Source: Bacillota bacterium
GTDB lineage: Bacteria; Bacillota; Clostridia; Christensenellales; CAG-138
Direction of reading: 5' to 3'
DNA: 64,000 nucleotides
Assembly: GCA_023400985.1 (NCBI GenBank)
Contig: JAEXEN010000038.1
Coordinates: 124,001-188,000, forward strand
Shown here: positions 34,403 through 42,221 of the stretch, piece by piece
Numbering within the stretch: position 1 is the first letter of the stretch
Layout: each line of letters starts with the position of its first letter
Made by a program: the position numbers and the translations under genes
Notes under the pieces: generated by a model
Database searches by the model: none
Told to the model about the DNA's origin: nothing
What the model saw: the letters and a program-made list of their open reading frames with translations, nothing else

Positions 34403-35653
34403 TTAAACTATACGTCCCGCAATCTTTATATATATGATTGGGGTATACGAACATAAAAAAAGACGCCGCCACGGACAGCATGGTGAAGCGCCGTATGCTT
34501 GTTTTATATAAAATATCGCTATTCCGGCCTCACAGTTCCCACATTGTACTTTTTGCCCTGTTTTCAAGGCCTTGCGTGGTTTTCTTAATATAACTGGCCC
34601 GGTCGGGCCGGTGGGTCCGGTATCGCCGGTAGCGCCCGTAGCACCCGTAGCGCCCGTAGCGCCTGTCGCGCCGGTATCGCCCGTTGCGCCTGTAGCACCT
34701 GTAGCACCCGTGTCTCCGGTTGCGCCCGTGGGACCTGTCGCGCCGGTATCGCCCGTAGCACCCGTAGCACCCGTAGCGCCGGTAGCACCCGTAGCACCTG
34801 TAGCGCCCGGATCACCGGTCGCACCGGTAGCACCTGTGTCACCCGTTGCACCCGTTGCACCCGTTGCGCCTGTAGCACCGGTAGCGCCCGTGTCTCCGGT
34901 TGCGCCTGTGGGACCTGTCGGGCCTGTAGCGCCTGTAGCACCCGGATCACCGGTAGCACCGGTAGCACCGGTAGCACCTGTAGCGCCTGTAGCACCCGGA
35001 TCACCGGTTGCACCGGTAGCACCTGTGTCACCCGTTGCGCCCGTAGCGCCAGTTGCACCCGTAGCGCCGGTCGGACCTGTTGCGCCCGTGGCTCCCGTGG
35101 CGCCTGTAGCGCCAGTCGGGCCAGTCGGACCGCCCGCTGGGCCTGTAGCGCCCGTAGCGCCTGTGGCACCGGTCGGACCCGTAGCCCCGATACCCGTCGC
35201 GCCTGTTGCGCCTGTTGCGCCGGTCGGACCCGTAGCTCCGATACCCGTTGCGCCTGTAGCCCCCGTGGGACCCGTAGCTCCCGTCGGACCCGTCATGCCG
35301 CGGCGACCAGGATATCCTTGAGGTCCCCTCGGTCCCGGACAGCCCTGCGGCCCGACACATCCTTGCGGGCCTCTCGGCCCCGGGCATCCCTGTGGACCCT
35401 GCGGTCCCGGGCATCCCTGCGGACCCTGCGGCCCTGGGCATCCCGGAGGGCCGGGCGGGCACAAATGGCAGCCGCTGTTGTTTCCACAGCCTGCACCCGC
35501 GCTTTCGATTTTCACATTCACACTATTTCCGGGTGAGACGCCGTAGCCGCCGCAGTTCTGCCTGCAGCCCGTACCTACACTGCCGCGTCGCACATTCACG
35601 CCGCAGTTGCTGTTAATGGGCCGTGGCCTTATAAATCTGCCGCTGTATTTCAT
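34403..35653 (-). CDS. 5' part of split collagen-like BclB-type exosporium gene
   Basis: 416 aa as it stands. SD GGAGGT precedes ATG 35653. A basic, Cys-containing N-terminus (residues about 1-65, NCGVNVRRGSVGTGC and later CGNNSGCHLCPPG) leads into collagen-like Gly-X-Y repeats. These are first GPQGPQGCPGPRG-type (about 66-120) and then GATGATGPTG-type up to residue 354. The repeats stop at GPV, where the element begins. The last 62 residues (ILRKPRKALK...) come from element DNA and replace the native C-terminal domain found at 23012. In this state the product should lack the trimerising cap. Related Bacillus proteins are glycosylated exosporium filaments. Confidence 0.85.
   Translation of the reverse strand: MKYSGRFIRPRPINSNCGVNVRRGSVGTGCRQNCGGYGVSPGNSVNVKIESAGAGCGNNSGCHLCPPGPPGCPGPQGPQGCPGPQGPQGCPGPRGPQGCVGPQGCPGPRGPQGYPGRRGMTGPTGATGPTGATGATGIGATGPTGATGATGATGIGATGPTGATGATGATGPAGGPTGPTGATGATGATGATGPTGATGATGATGATGDTGATGATGDPGATGATGATGATGATGDPGATGATGPTGPTGATGDTGATGATGATGATGATGDTGATGATGDPGATGATGATGATGATGATGDTGATGPTGATGDTGATGATGATGDTGATGATGATGATGATGDTGPTGPTGPVILRKPRKALKTGQKVQCGNCEAGIAIFYIKQAYGASPCCPWRRLFLCSYTPIIYIKIAGRIV
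34570..34615. other. Left attachment junction of the integrated element
   Basis: Core TAA (plus) at 34591-34593. To the left is element DNA GGTTTTCTTAATA, to the right collagen repeats CTGGCCCGGTCGGGCC. With the other junction, the rebuilt attB reads GGGCCAGTTAATACGAAC followed by GGCCC, a site inside the Gly-Pro-Thr coding repeats. Confidence 0.82.
34600..35450 (-). repeat. Collagen-repeat coding tract
   Basis: Low-complexity 9- and 18-base codon repeats (Gly-Ala-Thr, Gly-Pro-Thr, Gly-Asp-Thr; Gly-Pro-Gln/Arg nearer the N-terminus). Such tracts change length by slippage and are hard to assemble, so the repeat number should be treated as provisional. Confidence 0.9.
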
Positions 35654-35700
35654 AATATGGTTACCTCCGTTTATGATCTGAGGATGGTTATCCCATAATT

Positions 35701-35727
35701 ATCATATGCATGCTCGTGCCTTTATGC
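35701..35727 (-). promoter_or_regulatory. Possible sporulation (sigma-E/sigma-K-type) promoter of the collagen gene
   Basis: On the minus strand GCATAAA (35721-35727) and CATATGATA (35700-35708) are 12 bp apart. CATANNNTA is the -10 of mother-cell sigma factors, and GCATAAA fits the sigma-E -35 pattern. The -10 lies about 47 bp upstream of ATG 35653, leaving room for a leader with the SD. No good sigma-A promoter is visible. Spacing is not ideal, so this is tentative. Confidence 0.4.
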
Positions 35728-35807
35728 CTTTCATATCGTTTCCACCTGTGCATGGAGGTTAAAGAGCAGTATCGAGAGCCTCAAGGCTATTTGCTCGTAT
35801 AAGGTAA

Positions 35808-36565
35808 GGGGAGTTGAACCGCGAGCGTTGGACTCCCCTTGTTGAGCTTTAGCGTAAAAATCCACCAGCTATGCTGGTGAGAATAAAAATCTTAAGATAC
35901 AAGCAAAACCTCCTTTTGCTAGAATGAGCGCAGGTCTGCCAGCCGCACAAAGAAAGCAAAGAGAGGATTTGTCGATTGAACGACATACAAAGCTTATCAC
36001 ACTCAACATGGAGATGCCGATATCATATTGTGTTTGCGCCGAAATATCGGAGGAAAGAGATTTATGGAAAGAAAGACGGATATAGGTCAGATATTGCGCA
36101 AACCATGCGAACAAAAAAGGAGTGGAGATTATTGAGGTAAACGCATGTCCCAACCATATCCACATGCTGGTATGTGTACAGCCGAGCTTAAGCATAGCGC
36201 AGTTTATGGGATACCTGAAAGAAAAGAGTGCGCTGATGATATTTGATAGGCGCGCAAACCTAAAATACAAATACGGGAACAGGCATTTTTGGTGCAGGGG
36301 ATATTATGTAGATACGGTAGGGCACAACAAAAAAGCGATAGAGGAGTATATAAAAAAATCAATTACAGGAGGATATAGTAGCAGATCAAATATCGTTTAA
36401 AGAATACATCGACCCGTTTACGGGTGGCAAGAATCCCAAGGCATAAAACAGGCCGCTTTAGCGGCGGCCTGTGACGATTATGCGGTTGGTGAATTGTTCG
36501 ATGTGTCTTGAGACGCTGCCAGTAATATGCCCTTTTAGGGCTTGTCCATACCACTCGTTTAACGC
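35808..36565 (+). mobile_element. IS200/IS605-like element remnant
   Basis: The broken tnpA is bordered by stem-loops typical of this family, which transposes single strands and has no inverted terminal repeats. On the left: AAGGGGAGT/ACTCCCCTT (35808-35840), CACCAGC/GCTGGTG near 35862-35878 and AGCAAAA/TTTTGCT near 35902. On the right: ACCCGT/ACGGGT near 36413, ACAGGCCGC/GCGGCCTGT near 36448 and a CCACTCG...CGCGTGG stem near 36549. Exact ends are uncertain. No tnpB is present. Confidence 0.6.
35976..36400 (+). pseudogene. tnpA: IS200-type transposase TnpA, frameshifted
   Basis: HUH-type Y1 transposase in three frame segments. The first reads STWRCRYHIVFAPKYRRKEIYG, the middle DIGQILRKPCEQK, and the last VEIIEVNACPNHIHMLVCVQ with the HxH metal motif. 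The segment with the catalytic Tyr follows (GYYVDTVG). Two frameshifts are needed, one near 36065 and one in the A-run near 36115, so it is inactive. The start would be TTG 35976. Confidence 0.8.
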
Positions 36566-36586
36566 GTGGTTTTGATTGTAGCAGCC

Positions 36587-36925
36587 TTAGCAATTCCTTT
36601 GCATGCTTTTGAGTAAAACCATGTTTCCCGCGGAAACGATCGCGCTTACGAGCAGGCAGAGCCAGAAGCTGCTGAGGTCGACGGCAGGTAAAATCGCATC
36701 CGTCAGTGCCACCATGTCGGCGCCCACAAAAAAGCTCGTGATGCTGGAGAAGGGGAGTGCAGGAAGCTGCAGAATGGGAAGAAGCAGAAAATTCAAAAGC
36801 CACAGCACGGCCGCCGCCGCGGCGATGGCGGGGATGCCGCCCTGCACGGCGACGAGGCCGCTAAAGCCATAATAAGCTACGAGCAAAGCCGCAAAGCAGA
36901 TGAGCCATTTTATAATGAGTTTCAT
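36587..36925 (-). CDS. Second copy of the YvlD-like membrane protein
   Basis: 112 aa, nearly identical to the protein at 15050-15400, with a 12-nt internal deletion (FGIA lost before SFFVGA) and a few substitutions. Similarity at DNA level runs from about 36577 to 36930 and stops just upstream of the start codon. The SD of the first copy is missing and no operon partners are present. The frame is open, but expression is doubtful. It looks like a recent, possibly IS-associated, partial duplication. Confidence 0.65.
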   Translation of the reverse strand: MKLIIKWLICFAALLVAYYGFSGLVAVQGGIPAIAAAAAVLWLLNFLLLPILQLPALPFSSITSFFVGADMVALTDAILPAVDLSSFWLCLLVSAIVSAGNMVLLKSMQRNC

Positions 36926-36984
36926 ATCGGCAAATCGGAGGGTAAGACGCCGAAGCGAGTATTTCTTTGGCCCTTGTTCTATGC

Positions 36985-36990
36985 TATAAT
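36985..36990 (+). promoter_or_regulatory. Possible -10 box of the ptsI operon
   Basis: TATAAT at 36985-36990, 69 bp before ATG 37060. The sequence 17 bp upstream (TTTCTT) is a poor -35, so a regulator may assist. No other promoter is visible between the YvlD copy and ptsI. Confidence 0.45.
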
Positions 36991-37059
36991 AAAATGCAAT
37001 ATTAAAGGCTGTCGGGAAGAATCTCGGGAGCGCAAAAATCAACTTTCAGAGGACCGAAT

Positions 37060-38721
37060 ATGCGGATTCTACGAGGGCTTGCCACCAGTTCCGGCATTGC
37101 GGTGGGGACGATATTCAAACTTGCCGCGCGACCATCTGCACCCAGTGCGCGTCCGATTACGGATGCCGCCGCCGAAAAACAGCGCGTTTTAGACGCGATC
37201 GAAACCGTCCGCCTCCGCCTGCGACAGCTGCACGAAAAAACGCTGGCCGCCGCCGGCGAGGAGGCTGCCGAGATTTTCGATATCCACGGCATGATGCTCG
37301 AAGACGAGGATTACCGACAAAGCATTTTCGGCATGATCGAACAGGGATCGGTCTGCGGGGAATACGCCGTATACGAAACGGGTAAGCGCTTTTCCGCGAT
37401 GTTTCTCGCTACCGGCGACGATTACATGATGGCGCGCGCCGCCGATGTCGCCGATATCAGCGGCCAAGTTATCGAAGCGCTGTGCGGCAGAGAAAGCTCC
37501 CTCGTCTCGGCGCGCGGACCGGTATTGATCGCCTCCGAGGACCTGCTGCCAAGCCAAACGGTGCAACTGGATAAATCGCTTGTGCTCGGTTTTATTTCCA
37601 AGCTGGGCAACCTCAACTCGCACGCGTCCATCCTCGCGCGCAGCCTCGGTATCCCCGCCGTGGCGGCGCTCGGCGACGGATACGATGTGCTGCAGGAAGG
37701 AACCTTCGCTATTCTCGACGGCTCCGATGGTGTGCTCATCGTCGATCCCGACACTGAAACACTCTCGAAATACCGGGCAATGGCGGAGCGCCTCGAAGCC
37801 GAAAACGCACGCCTACAGAGGCTATCCGGCGCGCGCGCCGAAACGACGGACGGTTTTTCCATCGAACTCGCCGCCAATATCGGACGTCCTGACGAGGCCG
37901 AGACCGCATACCGGTTCAACGCCGACGGCATAGGGCTGTTTCGCAGCGAATTCCTTTATTTTGAGAGCGACGATTTCCCCGGCGAGGAATTTCAGTACGA
38001 AGCCTACAAGAGGACGCTGGCGCTCGATCCCAACAAGCGGGTCGTCATCCGTACGTTGGACCTCGGCGCCGATAAGCAAGCGCCCTATTTTCATCTCGCG
38101 CAGGAGGATAACCCCGCGATGGGCTACCGCGCCATCCGCATCTGCCTCGACCGGACCGATATCTTCATAACCCAGCTGCGTGCCCTGCTGCGCGCCTCGG
38201 TGTACGGGCGGCTCGCGGTCATGTTCCCGATGATCACTTCGGAATCCGAGGTGCAGCGGATCTTCGTTATCCTTGAGCAGGTCAAGGCCGGTCTGCGCGC
38301 CGAAGGCATCCCCTTTTCCGACGCCATTGAATTCGGCATCATGATCGAAACACCCGCTGCCGTCATGATCGCCGACCGACTGGCGCGGCTGGTCGATTTC
38401 TTCAGCATCGGCACCAACGACTTGACGCAATATACCTTTGCGGCCGATCGCATGAACCCGAAGATCAACGATCTTTACGATCCCGGCAGCCCCGCCATTT
38501 TGCGCATGATACGTTTTGTCGCAGACGCCGCCCATAAAAACCATATCTGGGTCGGCATTTGCGGGGAGAGCGCCGGCGACCAGAACCTGATTATGCACTA
38601 CGTCGCGATTGGCATCGACGAGCTTTCCATGTCTCCCCACAGCCTGCTGCGTGTCAAAGAGCATTTACGCACCCTCAGTAAGGCGGATTGTGAACAAAAA
38701 AGCGCGGCGTTTTTACAATAG
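37060..38721 (+). CDS. ptsI: PTS enzyme I (phosphoenolpyruvate-protein phosphotransferase)
   Basis: 553 aa, SD AGAGGA before ATG 37060. It takes phosphate from PEP and passes it to HPr. The N-terminal HPr-binding and swivelling domain carries the phosphorylated His188 in GNLNSHASILARS. The canonical phrase has TSH, so Asn precedes Ser-His here. The C-terminal PEP-binding barrel is complete (GIGLFRSEFLYF, DLGADKQAPYF, FFSIGTNDLTQYTFAADR, GICGES). It is followed by an HPr gene 34 bp later and faces a mannose-type PTS operon. Confidence 0.95.
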   Translation: MRILRGLATSSGIAVGTIFKLAARPSAPSARPITDAAAEKQRVLDAIETVRLRLRQLHEKTLAAAGEEAAEIFDIHGMMLEDEDYRQSIFGMIEQGSVCGEYAVYETGKRFSAMFLATGDDYMMARAADVADISGQVIEALCGRESSLVSARGPVLIASEDLLPSQTVQLDKSLVLGFISKLGNLNSHASILARSLGIPAVAALGDGYDVLQEGTFAILDGSDGVLIVDPDTETLSKYRAMAERLEAENARLQRLSGARAETTDGFSIELAANIGRPDEAETAYRFNADGIGLFRSEFLYFESDDFPGEEFQYEAYKRTLALDPNKRVVIRTLDLGADKQAPYFHLAQEDNPAMGYRAIRICLDRTDIFITQLRALLRASVYGRLAVMFPMITSESEVQRIFVILEQVKAGLRAEGIPFSDAIEFGIMIETPAAVMIADRLARLVDFFSIGTNDLTQYTFAADRMNPKINDLYDPGSPAILRMIRFVADAAHKNHIWVGICGESAGDQNLIMHYVAIGIDELSMSPHSLLRVKEHLRTLSKADCEQKSAAFLQ

Positions 38722-38755
38722 GCCGCAATAATATATAGTACGGAGGACGGTATCC

Positions 38756-39013
38756 ATGCAGGAACTGAAATATGTCATCACTGATGAGATGGGGTTGCAC
38801 GCGCGCCCTGCCGGTCAACTGGTCAAGGTAGCGATGGGATTTAAAAGCGATATCCAGTTGGGCACCCCCTCCAAGATGGTCAACGCCAAGCGCATTATGG
38901 GCGTGATGGGGCTCGCAATTAAGCGGGGGGAGGAATTGACCATCACATTAAGCGGCGATGATGAGAAGGAAGCCTACGGCGCGTTGGAGGCTTTCCTTAA
39001 AGCGAATCTATGA
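38756..39013 (+). CDS. HPr-family phosphocarrier lacking Ser46
   Basis: 85 aa, SD GGAGGA. His15 in GLHARPAG is the phosphate carrier site, so it can pass phosphate from enzyme I to EIIA. At position 46, the site HPr kinase uses in Firmicute HPr for catabolite control (normally NLKSIMG), it has Arg (NAKRIMG). It should therefore work in transport but not as a CcpA co-repressor. A housekeeping HPr with Ser46 probably exists elsewhere. The stop overlaps the start of the next gene (ATGA). Confidence 0.93.
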   Translation: MQELKYVITDEMGLHARPAGQLVKVAMGFKSDIQLGTPSKMVNAKRIMGVMGLAIKRGEELTITLSGDDEKEAYGALEAFLKANL

Positions 39014-39825
39014 ACCGCATGCCGACCACATCTGCCGTCAGGGGCCTTTTTTTCGATATCGACGGGACGCTGGTCAGTTTTAAGACCCACCGCATCTGCG
39101 ACAGCACCGTCAAGGCACTTCGCCGCGCGCACGAGCGCGGCATGTTGATCTTTATAGCGACCGGACGGCATAAAAAAAACCTTAGTTCCGTCCCGGAGTT
39201 GAATGAGATCCCCGTCGACGGCTTCGTCGGGCTCAACGGCCAGTATTGTTGGGATGATACGGGCGTGGTCTACACCAACCCCATCCCTACGCATGACGTT
39301 AAGATCCTGTTGGATTTCGTTCTCGAAAGCGGGTATGGATGTGAATTCCTGGGCGCACACGAGTATTTTGCCAACTGCCTCACGCCGACGATGAAGGCGG
39401 AGCTGGACCGTGTCGCGATCGTCTATCCTACCGTCACCGACAATCCCCGCCGTGCTTTGGAGATCGAGATACTGCAAGCCGACCTATACGCGGAATCCGG
39501 CGCCGATCTCTCGAACCTCGACAAGATGACCTCCTGTAAACGGTCGTTTTGGGGCTCGGGCAGCGTTGACATCATGGTCGCGGCCGGAGGCAAATGGAAC
39601 GGCGTGCAGAAAATGATGGAGCGTCACGGACTTTCCATAAATGAAATCATGGTGTTCGGCGACGAGGAGAACGACGTTGAAATGCTGCGTAACGCACGGC
39701 TTTCCGTCGCCATGGGCAACGGTTGCGATAACGCCAAGGCAGCCGCCAAGCATGTGGCCGGGCATATCGACGAGGATGGCCTCTTTTTTGCCATGCGCGC
39801 GTTGTTACCTCAATTATCGCTTTAA
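39010..39825 (+). CDS. Cof-type HAD phosphatase
   Basis: 271 aa. HAD motif I is FFDIDGTLVSF, and FGDEENDVEML is the motif IV region of the Cof/YbiV class with a C2 cap. These usually hydrolyse sugar phosphates or flavin phosphates. Its start overlaps the HPr stop, so it is translated with the PTS phosphocarriers. It may adjust the pool of the phosphorylated sugar imported by the neighbouring PTS (inference). A second Cof-type protein is encoded at 40633. Confidence 0.9.
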   Translation: MNRMPTTSAVRGLFFDIDGTLVSFKTHRICDSTVKALRRAHERGMLIFIATGRHKKNLSSVPELNEIPVDGFVGLNGQYCWDDTGVVYTNPIPTHDVKILLDFVLESGYGCEFLGAHEYFANCLTPTMKAELDRVAIVYPTVTDNPRRALEIEILQADLYAESGADLSNLDKMTSCKRSFWGSGSVDIMVAAGGKWNGVQKMMERHGLSINEIMVFGDEENDVEMLRNARLSVAMGNGCDNAKAAAKHVAGHIDEDGLFFAMRALLPQLSL

Positions 39826-39838
39826 GGACGGGCTTGCC

Positions 39839-40573
39839 ATGAGGAATTTGAAGATCGAGGTCTGCTGCAATACCGCGGCCGACGCGTTCGCGGCAAAGGA
39901 GGCGGGGGCAGCCCGCGTGGAGCTATGCTCCGCGCTCGCGCTCGGCGGGTTGACACCCAGCATGGGCGAGCTTAGCGCCGCCCGGCGGGCCGACATCGAA
40001 ATCGCGGCCATAGTGCGCCCGCGCGAGGGCGGCTTTTGCTATAACGACATCGAATTTGAAACGATGCTCGCTGACGCCGATGCCATGCTCCGCTCCGGTG
40101 CCGACGGCATCGTATTCGGCATATTACGCCCGGACGGTACGGTCGACACCGTGCGCTGCGCCAAAATGCTGGAGGTGATCGGCAATAAGACCGCCGTCTT
40201 TCACCGCGCCATCGATGTGACGCCGGACTGGCGCGCCGCCATCGACGCGCTAAGCGAGCTCGGCTTCGACCGTATCCTGACCAGCGGCCAGCGGCCGACC
40301 GCCATCGAGGGTGCAGCTACCATCCGCGAAATGATGGATTACGCGGCGGGGCGCATCGGCATTTTGCCCGGTTCCGGCATACGGCTGGAAAACGCTGAAG
40401 CGTTTGTGAAGCAGATCGGAGCGACCGAGTTGCATGTCTCTATGCGCGCCTTTCATCCCGACGCTTCCGTGGCCGCGAACCCAAGCATCCATTTCGGCGG
40501 CGATTATGAGCAAGGTTACGCCGCGACGGATGCGTGTGCATTGCGCAAGCTGGTCGAGCTGTTTTCTCTCTGA
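39839..40573 (+). CDS. cutC: CutC family protein
   Basis: 244 aa from ATG 39839 (MRNLKIEVCCNTAADAFAAK), SD AAGGACGG. The TIM-barrel phrases ARVELCSALALGGLTPS, FHRAIDVTPDW and RILTSGQRPTAIEG are diagnostic. The family name, copper homeostasis protein, is historical; the enzymatic role is not settled. In many Firmicutes it lies in sugar or amino-sugar operons, as here. Last gene of the ptsI operon, 13 bp after the HAD gene. Confidence 0.92.
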   Translation: MRNLKIEVCCNTAADAFAAKEAGAARVELCSALALGGLTPSMGELSAARRADIEIAAIVRPREGGFCYNDIEFETMLADADAMLRSGADGIVFGILRPDGTVDTVRCAKMLEVIGNKTAVFHRAIDVTPDWRAAIDALSELGFDRILTSGQRPTAIEGAATIREMMDYAAGRIGILPGSGIRLENAEAFVKQIGATELHVSMRAFHPDASVAANPSIHFGGDYEQGYAATDACALRKLVELFSL

Positions 40574-40586
40574 AAAGAACTCAAAA

Positions 40587-40617
40587 AGGGGCAGCGGCGC
40601 TAAAGCAAACTGCCCCT
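40587..40617. terminator. Terminator between convergent operons
   Basis: Stem AGGGGCAG (40587-40594) with CTGCCCCT (40610-40617). The A-run at 40583-40587 gives a T-run for the minus strand. It separates cutC from the convergent HAD gene. Confidence 0.75.
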
Positions 40618-40632
40618 AAGATTTTCCTTCCG

Positions 40633-41475
40633 TTATAGTATCCCTTCGATTGCCAGCGCAGCGCCATCCTCGTCGCAGCTTGACGTGACGGCGTCGGCCA
40701 TCTCCTTGAGCTCCGGCGCTGCATTGCCCATTGCTACGCTAAGTCCCGCGACCGAGAGCATATCCATATCGTTGTGGCTATCGCCGATCGCCATGATCTG
40801 CCGCGGGTCGAGGCCCTCGCGAGCCGCTAGAAACGCAATCGCGCTGCCCTTATTGGTATGCGGTGGCATGATCTCCAGGTTCATCGGCTCGGACGACGAA
40901 ACGGTCAACTCCGGGTGCCGCAAAAAATGCAAAACGGCGCGCTCCCGCTCGGCAGGGTCAAAAAAGATCAGCGTCAGCTTGCACGGCGGGTCCTTCCATG
41001 TTGCCAGCTCCGTTACGGTGTCTGAAAAGCTGAACCCCCACGCGCGCGACAGCATCGCGATACCGTCCCTCGATCTGCGGTCCTCCCATGCGGCGCCCCG
41101 ATCGTCAAGAACGCCTCCCTTGCCGTACCCGACATGCAGCATCGCTTTATACCGGCGGCATTCCGAAATGATTTGGCGTGCGTCCGAAACGAAAAACACG
41201 CGAGAGAGAATAACGTCCCCCGCCGGCAGCCGGTAGGTCAGCGCACCGTTGGCCGTAATGGCATAGGAAATTTCCGGGATGCCGGGGAAGATGCCGGGGG
41301 GGATATCATACATCTGGCGGCCGGTGGCGGTCACTAAGCAAATGCCCTGCAAGGCGGCTCGCCGCATGGCTTCCTTGGTACGCGGGGTCACCTGCTTTTT
41401 GCTGTTCAGCACGGTGCCGTCCAAATCGAATGCGATCAAACGGATGTTGCCCCGCGCGTCTTCGAGCTTTGCCAT
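40633..41475 (-). CDS. Cof-type HAD phosphatase (end of PTS operon)
   Basis: 280 aa from ATG 41475, SD AAGGA; the longer frame overlaps the SIS gene. Motif I is AFDLDGTVLNS and motif IV AIGDSHNDMDML. It starts 1 bp after the SIS-gene stop and is the last gene of the minus-strand operon. Likely a sugar-phosphate phosphatase. It is clearly separate in sequence from the plus-strand Cof protein at 39010. Confidence 0.9.
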   Translation of the reverse strand: MAKLEDARGNIRLIAFDLDGTVLNSKKQVTPRTKEAMRRAALQGICLVTATGRQMYDIPPGIFPGIPEISYAITANGALTYRLPAGDVILSRVFFVSDARQIISECRRYKAMLHVGYGKGGVLDDRGAAWEDRRSRDGIAMLSRAWGFSFSDTVTELATWKDPPCKLTLIFFDPAERERAVLHFLRHPELTVSSSEPMNLEIMPPHTNKGSAIAFLAAREGLDPRQIMAIGDSHNDMDMLSVAGLSVAMGNAAPELKEMADAVTSSCDEDGAALAIEGIL

Positions 41476-41476
41476 A

Positions 41477-42202
41477 TCAATCCTTGAAATACTTGCGGAA
41501 CAGCTTTTCGTTGTGTTCGTCGGCGTTATCGGAGTTGGAGCTGTAAAAGATGGGCGCATCAATGCCGCGTTTTGCCAGCTCTTCGGTTATGCCCACCACA
41601 AGCGCCTGCACCAGCGTCGTCCCCATGATGTCGCTGATTGGCCCCGTCGTCGTGGAACAGCCGGGAACGGTAAACGCCGCGTCGCCGTACGCCGCCTGAT
41701 TATCCAGAACGACATCGGCCGCCTCGAACAGCCGCTTGCCGCTCTTATTGCGCGAAGAAACCTTCTGTGAATGCTTGAGCGATGTGATCGCGATGACGTT
41801 AGCGCCGCGCGCCTTGGCGCCCAGCGCCATTTCCACCGGCACGCTGTTACGTCCCGAGTTGGATATGATCAAAATCGTATCGCCCTTTCCCACGCCATAC
41901 AGGGTCAACAGAATGTCGGCATAGCCCTCGAGGCGCTCCAGATACGTGCTCTTGTTAAGTTTTTCGTGCAGCATCAGTTCGCCGGGCAAAATGCCCTTGA
42001 CAAAGGCGAGGCCGCCCGCGCGCACATAAATCTCTTCCGCGATCAAGTGCGAATGCCCGGTCCCGAAGGTAAAAAACTGCTTCCCGTCGCAATAGCTTTG
42101 CGCCGCAAGCTTCGCCGCCTGATGTAACGGCTCGGCTTGCGTTTGCACCAGCGCCGCAAGCTGTTCCTTGACATACTCCAGGTACTTTACAATGGATTCC
42201 AT
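41477..42202 (-). CDS. SIS-domain sugar-phosphate isomerase-like protein (copy 1)
   Basis: 241 aa from ATG 42202, SD AGGAGGAG. The single SIS domain has a phosphosugar-binding loop FGTGHSHLIAEEIYVRAGG and the nucleotide-fold phrase ISNSGRNSVPVEMALGAK. It belongs to the UPF0309-type group, whose substrates are usually unknown amino-sugar or hexose phosphates. It could isomerise or deaminate the product of NagA. A paralogue heads the region at 49160-49909. Confidence 0.88.
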   Translation of the reverse strand: MESIVKYLEYVKEQLAALVQTQAEPLHQAAKLAAQSYCDGKQFFTFGTGHSHLIAEEIYVRAGGLAFVKGILPGELMLHEKLNKSTYLERLEGYADILLTLYGVGKGDTILIISNSGRNSVPVEMALGAKARGANVIAITSLKHSQKVSSRNKSGKRLFEAADVVLDNQAAYGDAAFTVPGCSTTTGPISDIMGTTLVQALVVGITEELAKRGIDAPIFYSSNSDNADEHNEKLFRKYFKD

Positions 42203-42221
42203 AGCTCCTCCTTTACGATAA

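Larger units (their letters stand above)
23557..34590. mobile_element. 11.0-kb serine-recombinase element inserted in a BclB-like gene
   Basis: The element lies between two copies of the trinucleotide TAA/TTA (23557-23559 and 34591-34593). Excision would yield an 11,034-bp circle. Its joined ends read GTTTTCTTA-ATA-TAAGAAAAC, a perfect 9-bp inverted repeat around a 3-bp centre, as expected of attP. Contents on the minus strand, right to left: rfbF, rfbG, ThDP enzyme, GNAT, DegT aminotransferase, rfbH, GT2, a relic, a small accessory protein and the recombinase. I see no conjugation, replication or phage genes, so it is not a self-transmissible ICE or prophage. All cargo genes point the same way as the host gene. 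Confidence 0.85.

Noticed and set aside
23557..34590. Element as a conjugative ICE or prophage
   Set aside because: No relaxase, type IV secretion, replication, capsid or lysis gene in the 11 kb.
34600..35300. CRISPR-like array of short repeats
   Set aside because: Units are 9- and 18-base codon repeats without constant spacers; they encode Gly-X-Thr triplets and there are no cas genes.
34572..35321. Long plus-strand open frame of Pro-Val-Ala-Pro repeats
   Set aside because: It is the antisense reading of the collagen repeats on the minus strand, with no SD or plausible start.
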